In this document: positions 1 to 11,230 of the stretch, piece after piece
How the letters are laid out: each line of letters opens with the position of its first letter
Numbering within the stretch: position 1 is the stretch's first letter
Position numbers and translations under genes: made by a program
NCBI RefSeq assembly: GCF_021018805.1
Contig: NC_086266.1
Coordinates: 4,898,001-4,962,000, forward strand
DNA: 64,000 nucleotides
Origin: Prinia subflava
Lineage: Eukaryota; Chordata; Aves; Passeriformes; Cisticolidae
Reading direction: 5' to 3'
The notes under the pieces: model-generated
Told to the model about the DNA's origin: nothing
What the model saw: the letters and a program-made list of their open reading frames with translations, nothing else
Databases searched by the model: none

Positions 1-832
1 TTAATATGTTGCTCCTCACTTTTTGATGTGATTGCTCTTTATCCTCTTCAGATTGTAGAAGTTTTATAGCAATAGGTTAAGTCTGAATTAGTCCAGGCAA
101 TTTCTTTAGAAGGGCTTTGTCACCACTGTGATGCAGCAGTTTTCAGCTTGGCTTTGCTTTCCCAGCTGTAATGGAAATACTGCATGGAACCTTTGTTCCT
201 TCCTGTTGGATGTTTGTGTCTGCCTTTCTGGAACAGGTTAAAAAGGTGATCCTTCACATAATACTTTAGGGTGAACATGAAGCTACAAGCTGTGTTTCAG
301 ATTTAAGATTCAGTTTCAGAGAACTGCTGTCTTGACCTGGGACCATGATCTGGGATACTGGGGACCCTCCTCTGCTGAGAAATACTCTTGAAAGGAAAGG
401 TGCTGCCCTCAGTAATTGCAATGGGACTTCCCCCAGGAGGGAAAGTGGTTTTTATGCAGATGAGAAAATAATGTTGAGCTGACAGGCTGAGGTCACGATT
501 TCACATAAAACTGAGCTGAACACACTCACTGTTGCTGAAGCAGAGTATTTTACTGCCCACTGCTTCAGCCCTGTACCTGGAGGTTCTTGGAGGTGGAATA
601 GAGGAACCAAGGGCTTCTGTCTCAGCCTGCATTGTGAAACTCCCATTGCTGGTCACAGGAAAACTGATGGTGGGAATAGGAAGCCATGGAGGGGAGTTGG
701 CATCTGAAGTGTTAAGGATACCAACAGAGAGATCCTGTACTGGCCTTGCAGTAAATAAAGGGGAAGCCAGAGGGCCAGAGGTAAGAGAAGAGGTAGGAGA
801 GGGCAGATTACATGCACTGTTTTGTTTTTCAG
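1..832. other. Upstream GCNA intron or flank, no coding exon recognised
   Basis: I looked for the part of the GCNA SprT-like domain that should precede the exon at 833 and did not find it here. This stretch is therefore best read as intron of GCNA. The polypyrimidine tract and AG at 821-832 are the acceptor of the first visible exon. Open frames in this stretch are short and match nothing I know. No repeat family is clear. Confidence 0.5.
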
Positions 833-3144
833 TTGCCAGAGAACATGGTAATAACCTGGAATAAGAAGATGAGAAAGACAGCGGGGTACTGTGTGACGGG
901 GCAGGGGCAAGGCCCTGAAGGGAAGCGTTACGCTCGCATTGAGCTCTCTGAGAAAGTCTGTGACTCTGCAGGTGGGTCAGAGAAAAAGGGTGTGTTGGTT
1001 CTTCTTTGAGGAAGCAAGTTTTAGAGATAAAAACATAAATCTGATGCTTAAGAGATCTGGAACTGGAGCCTGCTTTGAAATTTTATCTTGTATGAATACA
1101 TGTATGGATTTATCCACATTCCACAGCCCTTCTAGGAGGCTGGGCAGATGTCCAAAATGTGAAAACAGAGATGCAGTCACACTAACTGAAGTATTGTTTA
1201 TATTTCTTAATGATTTGAAGACCTACTGGCCTGGTGTTACTCTTAATTCTGTGTTATAATGGCAGTCTAAAATCTGACTTCTTCCATCACAGCAAGACAC
1301 CTTGTTGGTAGTACCTAAAGTTGGAATAAAGACAGGTCAGTGCCAAAGTAAGTTCTGTTACGTGGTGCTGTGACTGTTATTTCTCCCTCATCTCCTCCCA
1401 CTATAGGAAAATGAATCAGAAAATGGTTTGGATTGAAAGAGATCTTAAAAACCATCTTGTACCAACTCCCTGTCATGGGCAAGGAAACCTGGAACAGCTT
1501 TCTCCAAGCCCTGCCCAACCTGGCCTTCAACACTTGCAGGGATGGGGCAGGCTTGCCAACTGAACAGAAACCCCAAGCAGATTCGGTGTGTGGGGAATTG
1601 GGGCTGATCACAAAACTGGAAATGCACTAAGTAAAACCCTGTTTTGGAACATTTTATCTTATCAAGACATTGCTAATTCTAACCTTCAAAATAATACTTA
1701 CATTTTAATACAGAATGAGTGTCAGAGGCCTAAAGCAGTGACCGAGGGTGACCTTGTTCCTCCCCGCTCCTGAGGGATCTCTGTCCTTGCTTTCCCCCCA
1801 GACCGCCTTCGGGACACGCTGATCCATGAGGTTTGCCACGCGGCCTCCTGGCTCATCAACGGCGTCCGCGACGGCCACGGCCGCTTCTGGAGGTTCTATG
1901 CCAACAAATCAGCTGTGATCCACCCCGAGCTGCCCGTGGTGACACGGTGCCACAGCTATGAGATCAACTACAAATTCACCTACGAGTGTGTCCGGTGCAA
2001 AGCCACGTGAGTCGTGTTTTCTGTGTATGAACTTTCTAACTTGTCAGTCTCCTGTGTCTAGAAATCAGGGTTCTCTGAAAATGTAAAGCAGTTTGGATAC
2101 TCTGATGTTTTCCAGAGCCCACAGAAGCTCAGTGTGTGATTCCACATTTGTTTCCAGGTGGTTGCAGTTCTAGTTCAGAGGTTGGGACAGGCAGAAATGT
2201 CATCTGAGGGCCACTGGTGATGAGGAAAGGTCCTTGGGAAGCAGTAAGAGATGTGTTCCTAAGCTTGGAAAGAGCAAATCCCCATAAAAACTGGGCACAG
2301 AATATTTGACAGTGATTAGATACTAGATAAAACTTAAAGAAGCTTCCAGGTTAAAGACCTGATGACTTTAAATTATAACTGCAACCTCACGGATGTGAGC
2401 AGCACTGTGATGGAAAGGATTGACAGTAGGACACAACCTGGAATAATGACACCATTTATGGCTTTTTTAACCTCAGGATCGTATGTGTGACTCCCAGAAG
2501 TACTGGAAGGAAACACCTCACATACCCTGAAATGTTATTAGCACTATGCAATGCAGTGGTTGCTTAGATGCAACAGAGCATTGAGAAGATTTTTTTTTAG
2601 TGATGTCTTTAAGGAGAAACTCCAAGAGGCAGTTGATCCATGAGTTGTGGAGATACTTGGAAATGTTGTAGCACTTCATAATGGTAGGCTAAGAGTAGAA
2701 GAGACAGAGGAAGGAACCAAGCTGAAAAAGCAGCGGAAAAAGTTCCAGGGTAGAGAAGTGTAACACAAATCTGATTGTACCACTGTCTGATGTACTGTTC
2801 TAAAATCTGCCTTACAACTCTGCCCACACAGCAGAGAAAGGGGCCCTTTCCCCTGGCTCCTGTGGAACCCCAGCCTTGTTTTTCCTTTCAGCATCGGGCG
2901 GCACTCGCGCTCCCTGGACACGGCGCGGTTTGTGTGCGCCTTCTGCGGGGGGCAGCTGGAGCTGCGGCAGCCCCCGGGCAGGGCGGGCACCCCTGCCAGG
3001 GCACAGCTCACCCCCTTTGCCAGGTATGTGAAGGAGAACTATGGACTGGCTAAGAGAGGGCAGCACAGGCTGAGCCACGCAGAGGTCATGAGGAAACTCA
3101 GCGCTGACTTTGCTTTGAAAACCAAGCTGGAAGATTCCTTTTAA
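833..3144 (+). CDS. GCNA: GCNA (ACRC), C-terminal SprT-like metalloprotease domain, partial
   Basis: These are the last three coding exons (833-971, 1802-2006, 2892-3144) of germ cell nuclear acidic peptidase. Their lengths sum to 597 nt, in frame, giving 198 residues and a stop at 3142-3144. GCNA is a nuclear SprT-like protein of the Spartan group that acts on DNA-protein crosslinks in germ cells; that role is family knowledge. The sequence shows a strand starting LPENMVITWNKKM, then the zinc motif HEVCH in exon 2 with the third-ligand motif DGHG. A zinc-ribbon-like pair CVRC and CAFC is split across exons 2 and 3. The splice sites are AG/GTGGGT, AC/GTGAGT and pyrimidine-rich AG acceptors, with phases 1 and 2. 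The N-terminal acidic repeats lie to the left, outside the window. The gene runs tail to tail with BRCC3. Identity is fairly sure from the catalytic core. Confidence 0.88.
1414..1590 (-). mobile_element. CR1 LINE 3'-end fragment
   Basis: On the + strand this reads as the reverse complement of a CR1 3' end: a copy of the 'agaatggtttgg...' tract, then 'accatcttgtaccaactccc', then an 'aacctggccttcaacacttg' tract ending near 'gggatggggcaggc'. CR1 is the dominant LINE of birds. The copy is diverged and lies in the GCNA intron between 971 and 1802. No intact reading frame remains. Confidence 0.7.
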
Positions 3145-3820
3145 TGTCTCGATACACCTCCTTTCTTGGTGCCAGTTAAATTTTGTATAGAGTAGTGAAA
3201 GTTCTGAGCAGCACTTACACACAGCATGTCTTCAGTGACTCCAGGGATTTACTGTTTCATCTGGGCAGATAAAATGCTGTAGGCTCTGTGTGTGTGCTGA
3301 AGAACTGCTGTGTGTGCACCTGGCTGGGATTGCCAGAGGCAAGAAAGTCAAGGCTCACCAGCCCAAATTCTGACTGTGAATGACTCCAAGGCAGGAAAAG
3401 GGCCATACCCAAGTTGGGCTTCAACATGGGTTCAGATATTCTCTCATGTAGAGTTTCCTGAGAGATCCTTTCCTGTTTTTGATAAAATTAAGTGGTAGGT
3501 ACATGTTAAATCCATTAACAGAGTATGTGAGCTTCTCCAAACCCTTTAGCCCTCAGCAACACTAATGGGGGTCTTTGATAGATTTCAATATAACATACCT
3601 CTACCACTGAGATTTCATAGAAACTAAAATAGATGCAGAAGGTCAGGTTGGGGAAAGCAGATTCAAACACTTTCCCCCATGGAATGAGGAGGTCTTGTCA
3701 ATGGCTTAAGTCTTTCGTGTAAAAGGAAATTGAGTATGTTATAGTGTTTGTGTCTTCTGTAAGCAAATTGCTCAGGGGCTTGATAATTTTGATAATCAAT
3801 AAATGGCATTTTGATACGAA
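3145..3820 (+). other. GCNA: GCNA 3' UTR with AATAAA
   Basis: After the stop there is AT-rich non-coding sequence with an AATAAA hexamer at 3798-3803, the likely polyadenylation signal. The UTR end near 3,820 is inferred. No other feature is seen inside. Confidence 0.5.
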
Positions 3821-4754
3821 CTCTTGCAATGAACCAGGCTGCTCTGTTCCAGTTTAATCATGGCTGTGTAGGAATACAGAACCCTGGTCCCAGCCCAGCT
3901 CTCCTGGATCAGCACAGTCATTTACCTCCTTTGGTCACTGGGATTACAGTCCAAGGATCCCCAGTTCAGGAGGCTCCAGGGCTGCTGGGTCATCCCCAGG
4001 AGCCCTCACCAAGCCTGGGGGCACTGAGGCACCACCCTCCCTTCCCCAGCAATGATGAAGGTAAAGAGCTTTGGAACTAGAAACTCACAGCAAAAACAAC
4101 AGCACAAAACCACTGACTGTTCAAAAGCTGATTAATTACTCTTCACAGCACTTCTAAGGAAAAAGAAAACAGTAGTGAGCATTGTACTTCAAGGAAGTTC
4201 AGCTCTTAGAGGATTTGCCAGCAGAAATGTAGAGAGATTGAAAAGGCAGGTCTGGCAAAGCAGTGGGGTTATGGAGCTTCCACATCTGACAGCAATTTCC
4301 AGCTGCTCATCAATACTGGCTGCCACTGGCAGGGAGTGCTTCCTCCCCAGCTCTGTCACTGATTGTCCCCTCCTGTGCTCACATGAGACATTCACAAGAC
4401 AGAACACAGATGAGGATGTACATGATGGGGGATACTGTGAAATGCAGCAGCAAGAACATTTAAAGGGATTAATTCAACAACAGCTATTTTGTTCCAGTCT
4501 TAAGAAATTTCTGCAGTTAAATTCAGCATGGAAGAATGTCAGACTTGTATATCTATGAGTTCTCTGTATATCTATGAGCATCTTAACCTCTGTGAAGGAA
4601 CCACAGTCCTCTCACTGAGCCAGCAGAAACAATTCATTTTCTTCAGAACCCCAATGCTGGGCACACACCAGCATTACACAGAGTAAGAGATGACAGACTG
4701 ACCAAAAAATACTGGCACTGCCACTTTGTAGCGTTCATTTCCACTCCCAACAGC
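3821..4754. other. Intergenic gap between converging GCNA and BRCC3
   Basis: This is the spacer between the two converging genes. Open frames are short and unlike known proteins. I see no repeat family, RNA gene or CpG island. Confidence 0.5.
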
Positions 4755-5301
4755 TCCAGCTGTGGAATTCTTTATTTGGTTTGACATATGCTGAACAAAG
4801 ATCCATCCTACATGTCAGAGACCTTCCAGGTCTGTTCCCAAGCTTCCCTCCCACCTCTTATCTGCCTGGGTGAGTGACCAGTGATCCAGAACATTACTAG
4901 AGATACAAGACCATGGTCAACTGAAGCTACTAAGAGAAGGCAGAAGTTGGCAGCATCAGCTATGACAGCAGGGACACACTTTTCCCCTCTAACCCTCCTG
5001 TTCCAGGCTCCTGGAATACATGTAAAGCAGTAGAACTTCTGTCAAAATATAGAGGGAGAAACAACAGGTTCCCTAGGTGTGTGCTCTCCAGAACAGGAGT
5101 CTTCAGGTGCTGCCCAGCCCCACCACTGAGCCAGAAGTGCAGCAGCTGCAGCCACAGCACTGCTGTGCACCAACTGGGGCACGTAAAGTCCTGATCCTGG
5201 AGCTGTGCTCTTTGTGCAGGAGAAGAGGCACAGCCAGTACCTTCACTGAGGCAATGTAGGCCACCCTTCAACCTGGAGTAGTTCTTGAAGATTTTTCCGT
5301 G
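4755..5301 (-). other. BRCC3: BRCC3 3' UTR with AATAAA
   Basis: Downstream of the BRCC3 stop on the minus strand, the reverse complement of TTTATT at 4771-4776 gives an AATAAA polyadenylation signal about 530 bases past the stop. The extent is inferred from that signal only. Confidence 0.4.
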
Positions 5302-8300
5302 TCACTTTCCTGAAGGGTCTGCATTTCCTCCTCCCTCTAAAGCAGCAAGTTCCTGCAGCAGCTGCTCCTTCTCCTGCTGCAGCTCCTGCATGCGCTGTTT
5401 GTTCTGCTCCAGTCTGTCCTCCAGCCACTGCAGCAGGGGCCCGCTGATGGCAGACATTTGGCTGCACAGGTTCTTTGTGAACACTGCAAAGAGCAACAAC
5501 ACACAAACAACTCAGGGCAACACACAAAGTACTCAGTGTGCTACAGCAACCCCAGATCCCACAGCCAGCCAAGGAACCCTTCCAGCATCCTGGCCATGCC
5601 AACCACACATCTGCACAGGAAGGTCAGAACCAGCAGCTTCTAACAGGGAAAAAACATTTCACTGTGACCCAGGCAGGGGTGACAGACCTACGATGAAGAT
5701 CTGCACACAGCTAATCACTGATGCTAATTAATTTCTAAATTTAGAAGCATCACAGAATGCCTCATTTCCTAAACGTGTGAGAATGGACAGTGGGGTAATA
5801 AACTTGGAACAGAAGTGGGATTAGGATTCACCCCATCACAGTGGCAAAAGGAAAGATGTCACATCCATGTAACACCTATAAAATGCCAGGAGATGGAAGT
5901 GTGCATGCAGGTCAGCCAGACATTAACACTCAACAAATCCCCTTTTCTGTTCCAACAGAAAAACCTAAACAAACCAAGCCCCAGAACCCCAAACAAGCCC
6001 AAAGTCTTTTATAATTTTAAGCAATTCTACAAAGCCTAAAGGATACAACATTCATGAACCCCAGGATTAGGGTGTTTTACAGCCTTCAGTTTTTATTTTA
6101 AGTTCCTAGTTCTAATTCTGTTCCTGTGTAACAAAACTCCACCATTTTGATTCTGGGAGCAGCACCCTGGATGAATCCAGAAAGGAATCCTTACCTGAGC
6201 CATTATGGATCTTGGTTACAGAGTCAAGATGTGTGAGGCTAAGGGAAGGAAAAGAAAACAGGTTAGAGACAAGACAGCAGGGAATTGTGTATTAAACCCA
6301 GGCTGTGAAACCAGTTGCCCCCAAATCACTGACCAGACCACAGGTACACTAAACCTCTTCATCTGCTGAAGCCCTGCACATTCACAAGGATAACAAACCC
6401 CCAAAATTCTGCTGCTCAGTTCTACAGACTTCAATAAATTCTACAGAGGCACAGGAGCTGCTAATCCTCCTTAATTTCTACATCTTTGCTAAGGCTTTGG
6501 CAGTCTAAGTACAGCAACAGTAGAACACATCAGCAAAGACAGCCCTGGAGAGGGGCAGAGCCCCAGGGCTGATACCTGTGAATTCTCCTGTAGGCATCCT
6601 GCTCTTCCTGGCAAAGGATCTTGGGCAGCTCCACAGCTGATTCCAGACACACTTTCCCAATGGTTTCATGGGGGACAACATGAATGGGAATTTCAATCCT
6701 TTCATATCTAAAAGGGTATGAGATATAATTAAAAGCAGCGAACAAGAAAATGACTTCTACAACCTCACAACAGTCTGTCCAAGGGCTGGCAGTGCTGCAC
6801 ATCCACTTTTAGGAATACATGCCTGAGCTGACAGGCAAAGGGAAGCATTTTGTATCCACATATTTTTCTTAAATTTTAATTGTAAGGTGCAAACCTGAGG
6901 GTTGGACTTCTAGAGCTGCCAGCAAAAAGGTGGTGCTGCTACACAACGAATTGCAGCACAAATCCCCACCCTGACCTCAGCAAATCTTAAGAGAATAAAT
7001 TATCTAGGCTAAATGAATCACTCCTAATTTTTAGATTCTCTCCCAGCAGCCTGCATGAGCAGAAGTCAGGAGACCCTGTGCAGGCATCTCTATACATCTG
7101 CTCCTCACAACAGGCTGAGAAGCCACTTGTTAGAGACAACCTAGAGAAAGGAGAGACAAGACAAAATACAACTGGACATAACATTCTTCTGCTGTACTCA
7201 CTCTGAGCTCTTCTGGGCCTGAATAGACTGGAAACAGGTATAGAGAATCCTGCCTGTCTAAAAGAGACAGCAGAAAGTCAGATTCCAAAGGCAAAAAACA
7301 ACTAAAGCTCACATTCTTTTAGGAAGCTTTCAACAGAATTTCAGGTGTTTTGCTGTGATTTGCTTGCTGGAGGTGGTTAAAGCACACATTGATAAACCCT
7401 TTAATGATGAAAAAACTCTTTAAGCAGCAGCTGCCTGGACAGCCTACGCCTGACTGTCAGCTTATCCCACATGACAGCCACACCTCCTGGAGAGGCTGGA
7501 AGAGGGGCAGAGCTCTGTGTGCTGGGCTAGACCCGAGGGAAGAGTCCTGACCCATTTCAGAGCCACTCTGCAGCCACTGCAGCCCCCCTGGGCAGCACAG
7601 GGCAATCATCACTTGTTCTCCTGCCCTTGGGATCACAGTCCAAACCATTCCCACTGTGCTTTCCATGTGCTCCCAGCACAGCTCTGCCCTCCCTACACGC
7701 TGCACCCAAGGACTTCAGCTCTGCCCTGATGTTTCTGATGAGCACCTGGAAGGGTTTTGCCATTTTTAAGTCACCAACTCTTGCAGCAGCCCTCTTGTTA
7801 GAGGGTAGAAATGAGCTGACACAGACTTTTCATTTCTCACAGTGTGAAAAGGGCCCTGGTTTATTCCTCTTCACAGCTCAGCCATCCTGACTCCAACCAT
7901 TCCCTGACTCTGGCTGCAGCAACTCCTGCTGTGGGGTTCCCTTGCAGCCTCTGACTGCAGGGATTGGTGTGCAGGGATTGGTGTGCAGGCACTGCAGGGA
8001 TTGGTGTGCAGGCTCTGCAGGGATTGGTGTGCAGGCACTGCAGGGATTGGTGTGCAGGCACTGCAGGGATTGGTGTGCAGGCTGTGAGTGCAGGGATTGG
8101 TGTGCAGGCTGTGGCTGCAGGGATTGGTGTGCAGGCTGTGGCTGCAGGGATTGGTGTGCAGGCTGTGGCTGCAGGGATTGGTGTGCAGGCACTGCAGGGA
8201 TTGGTGTGCAGGCTCTGCAGGGATTGGTGTGCAGGGTGTGGCTGCAGGGATTGGTGTGCAGGCTGTGGCTGCAGCTTTTACCCAGCCAGACTGTGACTGC

Positions 8301-10545
8301 AGGTTCCAACAGGCTCTAACTGCAGGCACAGCCTGACCTCACAGCAGGGATTCTCTCTCCCCAGGGCCTTTCTTCATGATCCCCTTGTTCCCTCTTCCTC
8401 AAGGTTCCTCCCCCTTCATGATCCTCCTCCCCAGCTCACCCCCTCCCTTTTCTCACGCTTGTCTTTACTGGATGTAGCTGTGACTCATGGGGGTGAGGCT
8501 GTTTTGGGTAATTAACACAGCTGTCACTTATCAGGGCAAGGTCACCTGCACTCCCTCCTCCTCCAGCCTACCTTGGTGTTCTTGTCCTCAATGAAGCAGG
8601 AGAAGATGAGCCCTACAAACCCTTGGTCCATCATCTGGTACATGGCCTGTGTGCGGACATCTGCAGGGACAGAGAGCACAGTGAGGGCTGCCCTGCTCAC
8701 CTGCAGCACTGGGACATGATCTGCCACCTTCTGAAGGGTGGTCTGGAATTTGGCAGCAAATGTCACAAACTTTATGTTTACATCCTCACTCTGGGGGAGT
8801 TAAATTTAAAAAAAAAATCGATCCAATTTAAAATAGAATTAAATATTAAATGTTAAAAATAGAAAATCACAAGAACAAGAAATTATCTCACAGCCAGCCT
8901 GGTGCCACAGGTCACCATAAAGTCCAACACATATAAGACACTCGTGTACTTTTTTAATGAAAGTTTTCAGCTCTGCATTAACACCCACAGATGTCAGAAG
9001 TCATCACAGCAATCCTAGGATCCCCACAGCTTGTTTTGCTATTCCCCACACCCAAGCTCTGTTTTTAACATCAGGAAGAACAGCAGCACCAGCAGTAGCT
9101 GATCTGTGACTCCTGGGCCATGTCTGAGTCCTTGGGGAGCACACACAGCAATGGGGCTACACTGGCAGGGGTCCCTGCAGCCCCCCCAGACCAATCTGCC
9201 CCTATCAGGGAATGTCCCAGGCTCAGAACTGCTGGGATGTGCACTCTGCAGCTGCAGTGCCTCACTCCCAGCATCAGGAGCTGTGAGTTTTCCCCAGAGC
9301 CCAGCCCAGGGCTGCTCTTACCGACGTGTGAGGGCCACACGGTGATGTGGGGGTGGGAGTGGTACCAGCCCACCACCCTCATGGGGCGTCCTGTCATCTC
9401 AGCCAACCTGTGTGCGGGTCAAGGAGCCTTTGGAACCAACAAAGGAAGGGCTGGATGTACCAGGGAAAACAGCAGAGTTTGAAAAGGTTTCCTGTGAGTC
9501 AGCAGAATTCCAGATCCCTTTGGAGGAGTGACAAGAAACAGTGCAAGGAGCTGATGGGAGCCTCTTCCCCAGCACCATCAGGAGTTGCTGCTGCAGAAGC
9601 AAACTGGATTTTGTTTGCATGTGGCAACAAACAACATTTCAGCAGCTGTCCAAGCCAGCATCCCTGAGTGTGTGCAGAGGAGAGGCTCCCCAGTGCAGCA
9701 CCTGGAGCTTTGCTAACCTTTCATTTCCCACTCAGCCTCCCTGCTGAACTGCCACCCCCCTCCACAAACACACGGCAGTTTCACCTGTGACCAAATACAA
9801 AACAAGGATAAAAAACTTCTAACACAATTGCACTGCAAGCGCTGGAACCAACAAAGACTCCAGGGAAAGGCAAGTGCCAGCACAGCCCTCCCAGGTGAGC
9901 AGGGCTGAGCTGCAGGAGGGAGCAGCTGACGGCTCCAAGCCAACTACAGGCCTAAAACCGAGCCCACGAAAAGAGCTCTGAGGTAAAGCACTGCACTAGC
10001 GAGCCTGCTGCTGTCTCTGCTGAAGGATATCTCTGCCTCAGTGGAGGCAGCTGAGAGCTGCTCTGGTGAGATCTCCACACGGTCTTTCCTCTTGTCCGAG
10101 CGGCGCAGGATTATCACAGAATGGATGTGGACGATCCGGCTGGTGTCAACCTAACGACACAGAGGGGGAATCAGCCATTCCTCTGCTGGAGAAACAACCC
10201 GCGGGGCACGGCCGGCCGCTCCCAGCATCGCAAGGCACACGCAAGGGGGATGGGGATGGGAGGCTTTCCTGACCCTGAGTTTCGGCTCTCCCAGGAGCTG
10301 CCCTAGCGCTGGCGGCTGCCAGGGCCGGGGTCGCTGCATGCGCGATGCCGGCGGTCACAGACGGCCCTGCGCAGCCCACAACCCGCATAGGCAGCGCCGC
10401 CACCCGCCCCTCCCCGGGGCCGCCCCTCCGCGGGCGGTACCTCTCCGATGCAGAGCCCCATGACCTCCTCCTTCTCGGTGCTCAGCGCGTGGTTCAGGCA
10501 CACCAGGAACGCGTCCGCCTCCAGGTGCACCGCCTGCACCGCCAT
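5302..10545 (-). CDS. BRCC3: BRCC3 / BRCC36, K63-specific JAMM deubiquitinase
   Basis: BRCC36 is the zinc metalloprotease that removes K63-linked ubiquitin in the nuclear BRCA1-A and cytoplasmic BRISC complexes. There are eight coding exons, read downwards: 10545-10441, 10150-10031, 9409-9322, 8660-8572, 7257-7202, 6707-6576, 6238-6195 and 5483-5302. They sum to 816 nt, giving 271 residues. The start is MAVQAVHLEADAF. The JAMM residues are visible as E27 (TEKEEVMG), H92 and H94 (YHSHP), S102 and D105 (PSHVD). The C-terminal coiled coil is QELQQEKEQLLQELAALE, followed by a short GGGNADPSGK tail. Exon 1 ends in IGE and joins straight to VDTSRIVHIH, so the protein lacks about 25 residues found at this point in the human canonical form; chicken appears the same from memory. 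The intron between exons 2 and 3 is AT-AC (U12 type). All other introns are GT-AG. The gene shares a CpG island with MTCP1/CMC4. Confidence 0.95.
7955..8275. repeat. Minisatellite in BRCC3 intron 4
   Basis: The core 'ggattggtgtgcag' occurs 13 times, spaced by variable linkers such as 'gcactgca', 'gctctgca' and 'gctgtggctgca'. The period is mostly 22 or 27 bases, with one shorter 14-base step at the start. The array gives open frames in all phases (for example a TNPC-rich pattern on the minus strand), but these are artefacts of the repeat. It lies between BRCC3 exons 4 and 5. Confidence 0.9.
9410..10030 (-). other. BRCC3: U12-type AT-AC intron of BRCC3
   Basis: Exon 2 ends after the codons for STEAE at 10031. 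The intron then begins ATATCCTTC (10030 downwards), an almost perfect minor-spliceosome 5' site. It ends CGCACAC at 9410, just before AGG TTG GCT (R-L-A). The branch-site motif TCCTTGAC lies at 9425-9418, with its adenosine 10 bases before the exon, typical of U12 introns. No GT or AG choice at these ends preserves the conserved STEAERLAE junction. The intron is 621 bases long. Confidence 0.88.
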
Positions 10546-11230
10546 CTTGCCTTCCCCGGCCAGCCTGCCCCTCGCCCCGCCCCCTCGGCGGATGGACCAA
10601 TAGCAGCGGCGCTCGCGGGCCCTCCCAGCCAATCGGCGCAGCCTCCGGCGAGGCGAGCGGTGCGGCGCGGCGGAAGGGCCGTGCCGCCCACGGGAGCGGC
10701 AGCGCCGGGGTTCCGCCCGCGTTCCGCGCGGCCGCCCATGCCCGCGGCGGCCCGGCGGGGGCTGGCGGGGCCGGGCCTCAACGGGACGGCCCGGCCCGAT
10801 CCGGCTTAATCGGACTCGGCTCGGCCCGGAGCCCGCCCTTCGGGGCCTGCGGGCAGGCGCGGGGAGGCGGCGGGGCCGGGGGGCGGGGGACGGCTTATCG
10901 CGGCGCACGCGGCGCGGCGGTCACGGCGCGGGTGCAGGTAGGTCATGGCGGGCCCGGCCCGCCCGCGGCCGCCGCACGCCCGGGGCCGCCCGCCCGACCC
11001 CGCGGCCCCGGCGCGGGGGGGACGCGGTGCCTGTGGCGATGTGCTGCGCCTTCCTTCCGCTCGCCCCGCCATGGCCGGGCCGGCCCCACGCCCGCACCAC
11101 ACCCCCCTCCCCTCCGGCCCTTCCTGCCCGGCTTGGCCGCACCGCCCCCGCTCCCCGGCCCGGCTCTTGCATCCCTTCCCTCGCCCTCCCCGCCCCTCTG
11201 CGTGGCTCCCCCCGAATTATGTTCATCTTT
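10350..11230. promoter_or_regulatory. CpG island, bidirectional promoter of BRCC3 and MTCP1/CMC4
   Basis: This is a dense GC- and CpG-rich stretch covering BRCC3 exon 1 and the likely non-coding first exon of the MTCP1/CMC4 unit. It contains a CCCCGCCCC GC box at 10575-10583 and two CCAAT boxes, at 10597-10601 and 10629-10633, exactly 32 bases apart and 52-84 bases upstream of the BRCC3 ATG. There is no TATA box. Human BRCC3 and MTCP1/CMC4 share such a head-to-head promoter. The limits are approximate. Confidence 0.7.
10880..10937 (+). other. Likely non-coding first exon of MTCP1/CMC4
   Basis: In human the MTCP1 and CMC4 transcripts begin with a shared non-coding exon next to the BRCC3 promoter. 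Here a good donor, GTGCAG/GTAGGT, falls at 10937/10938 within the CpG island, facing away from BRCC3. It could splice to the CMC4 acceptor at 16271. The 5' end is a guess, and transcript data would be needed to confirm the exon. Confidence 0.4.

Noticed and set aside
7861..8336. Open frames of 82-152 residues with Cys/His/Asn repeat patterns on both strands
   Set aside because: All come from the intronic minisatellite in BRCC3 intron 4, open in every phase.
10303..10908. 201-residue minus-strand frame extending BRCC3 upstream
   Set aside because: The extra N-terminus is CpG-island translation (Arg/Pro/Gly). The conserved start is MAVQAVHLE at 10545 and the frame past 10441 is intron.
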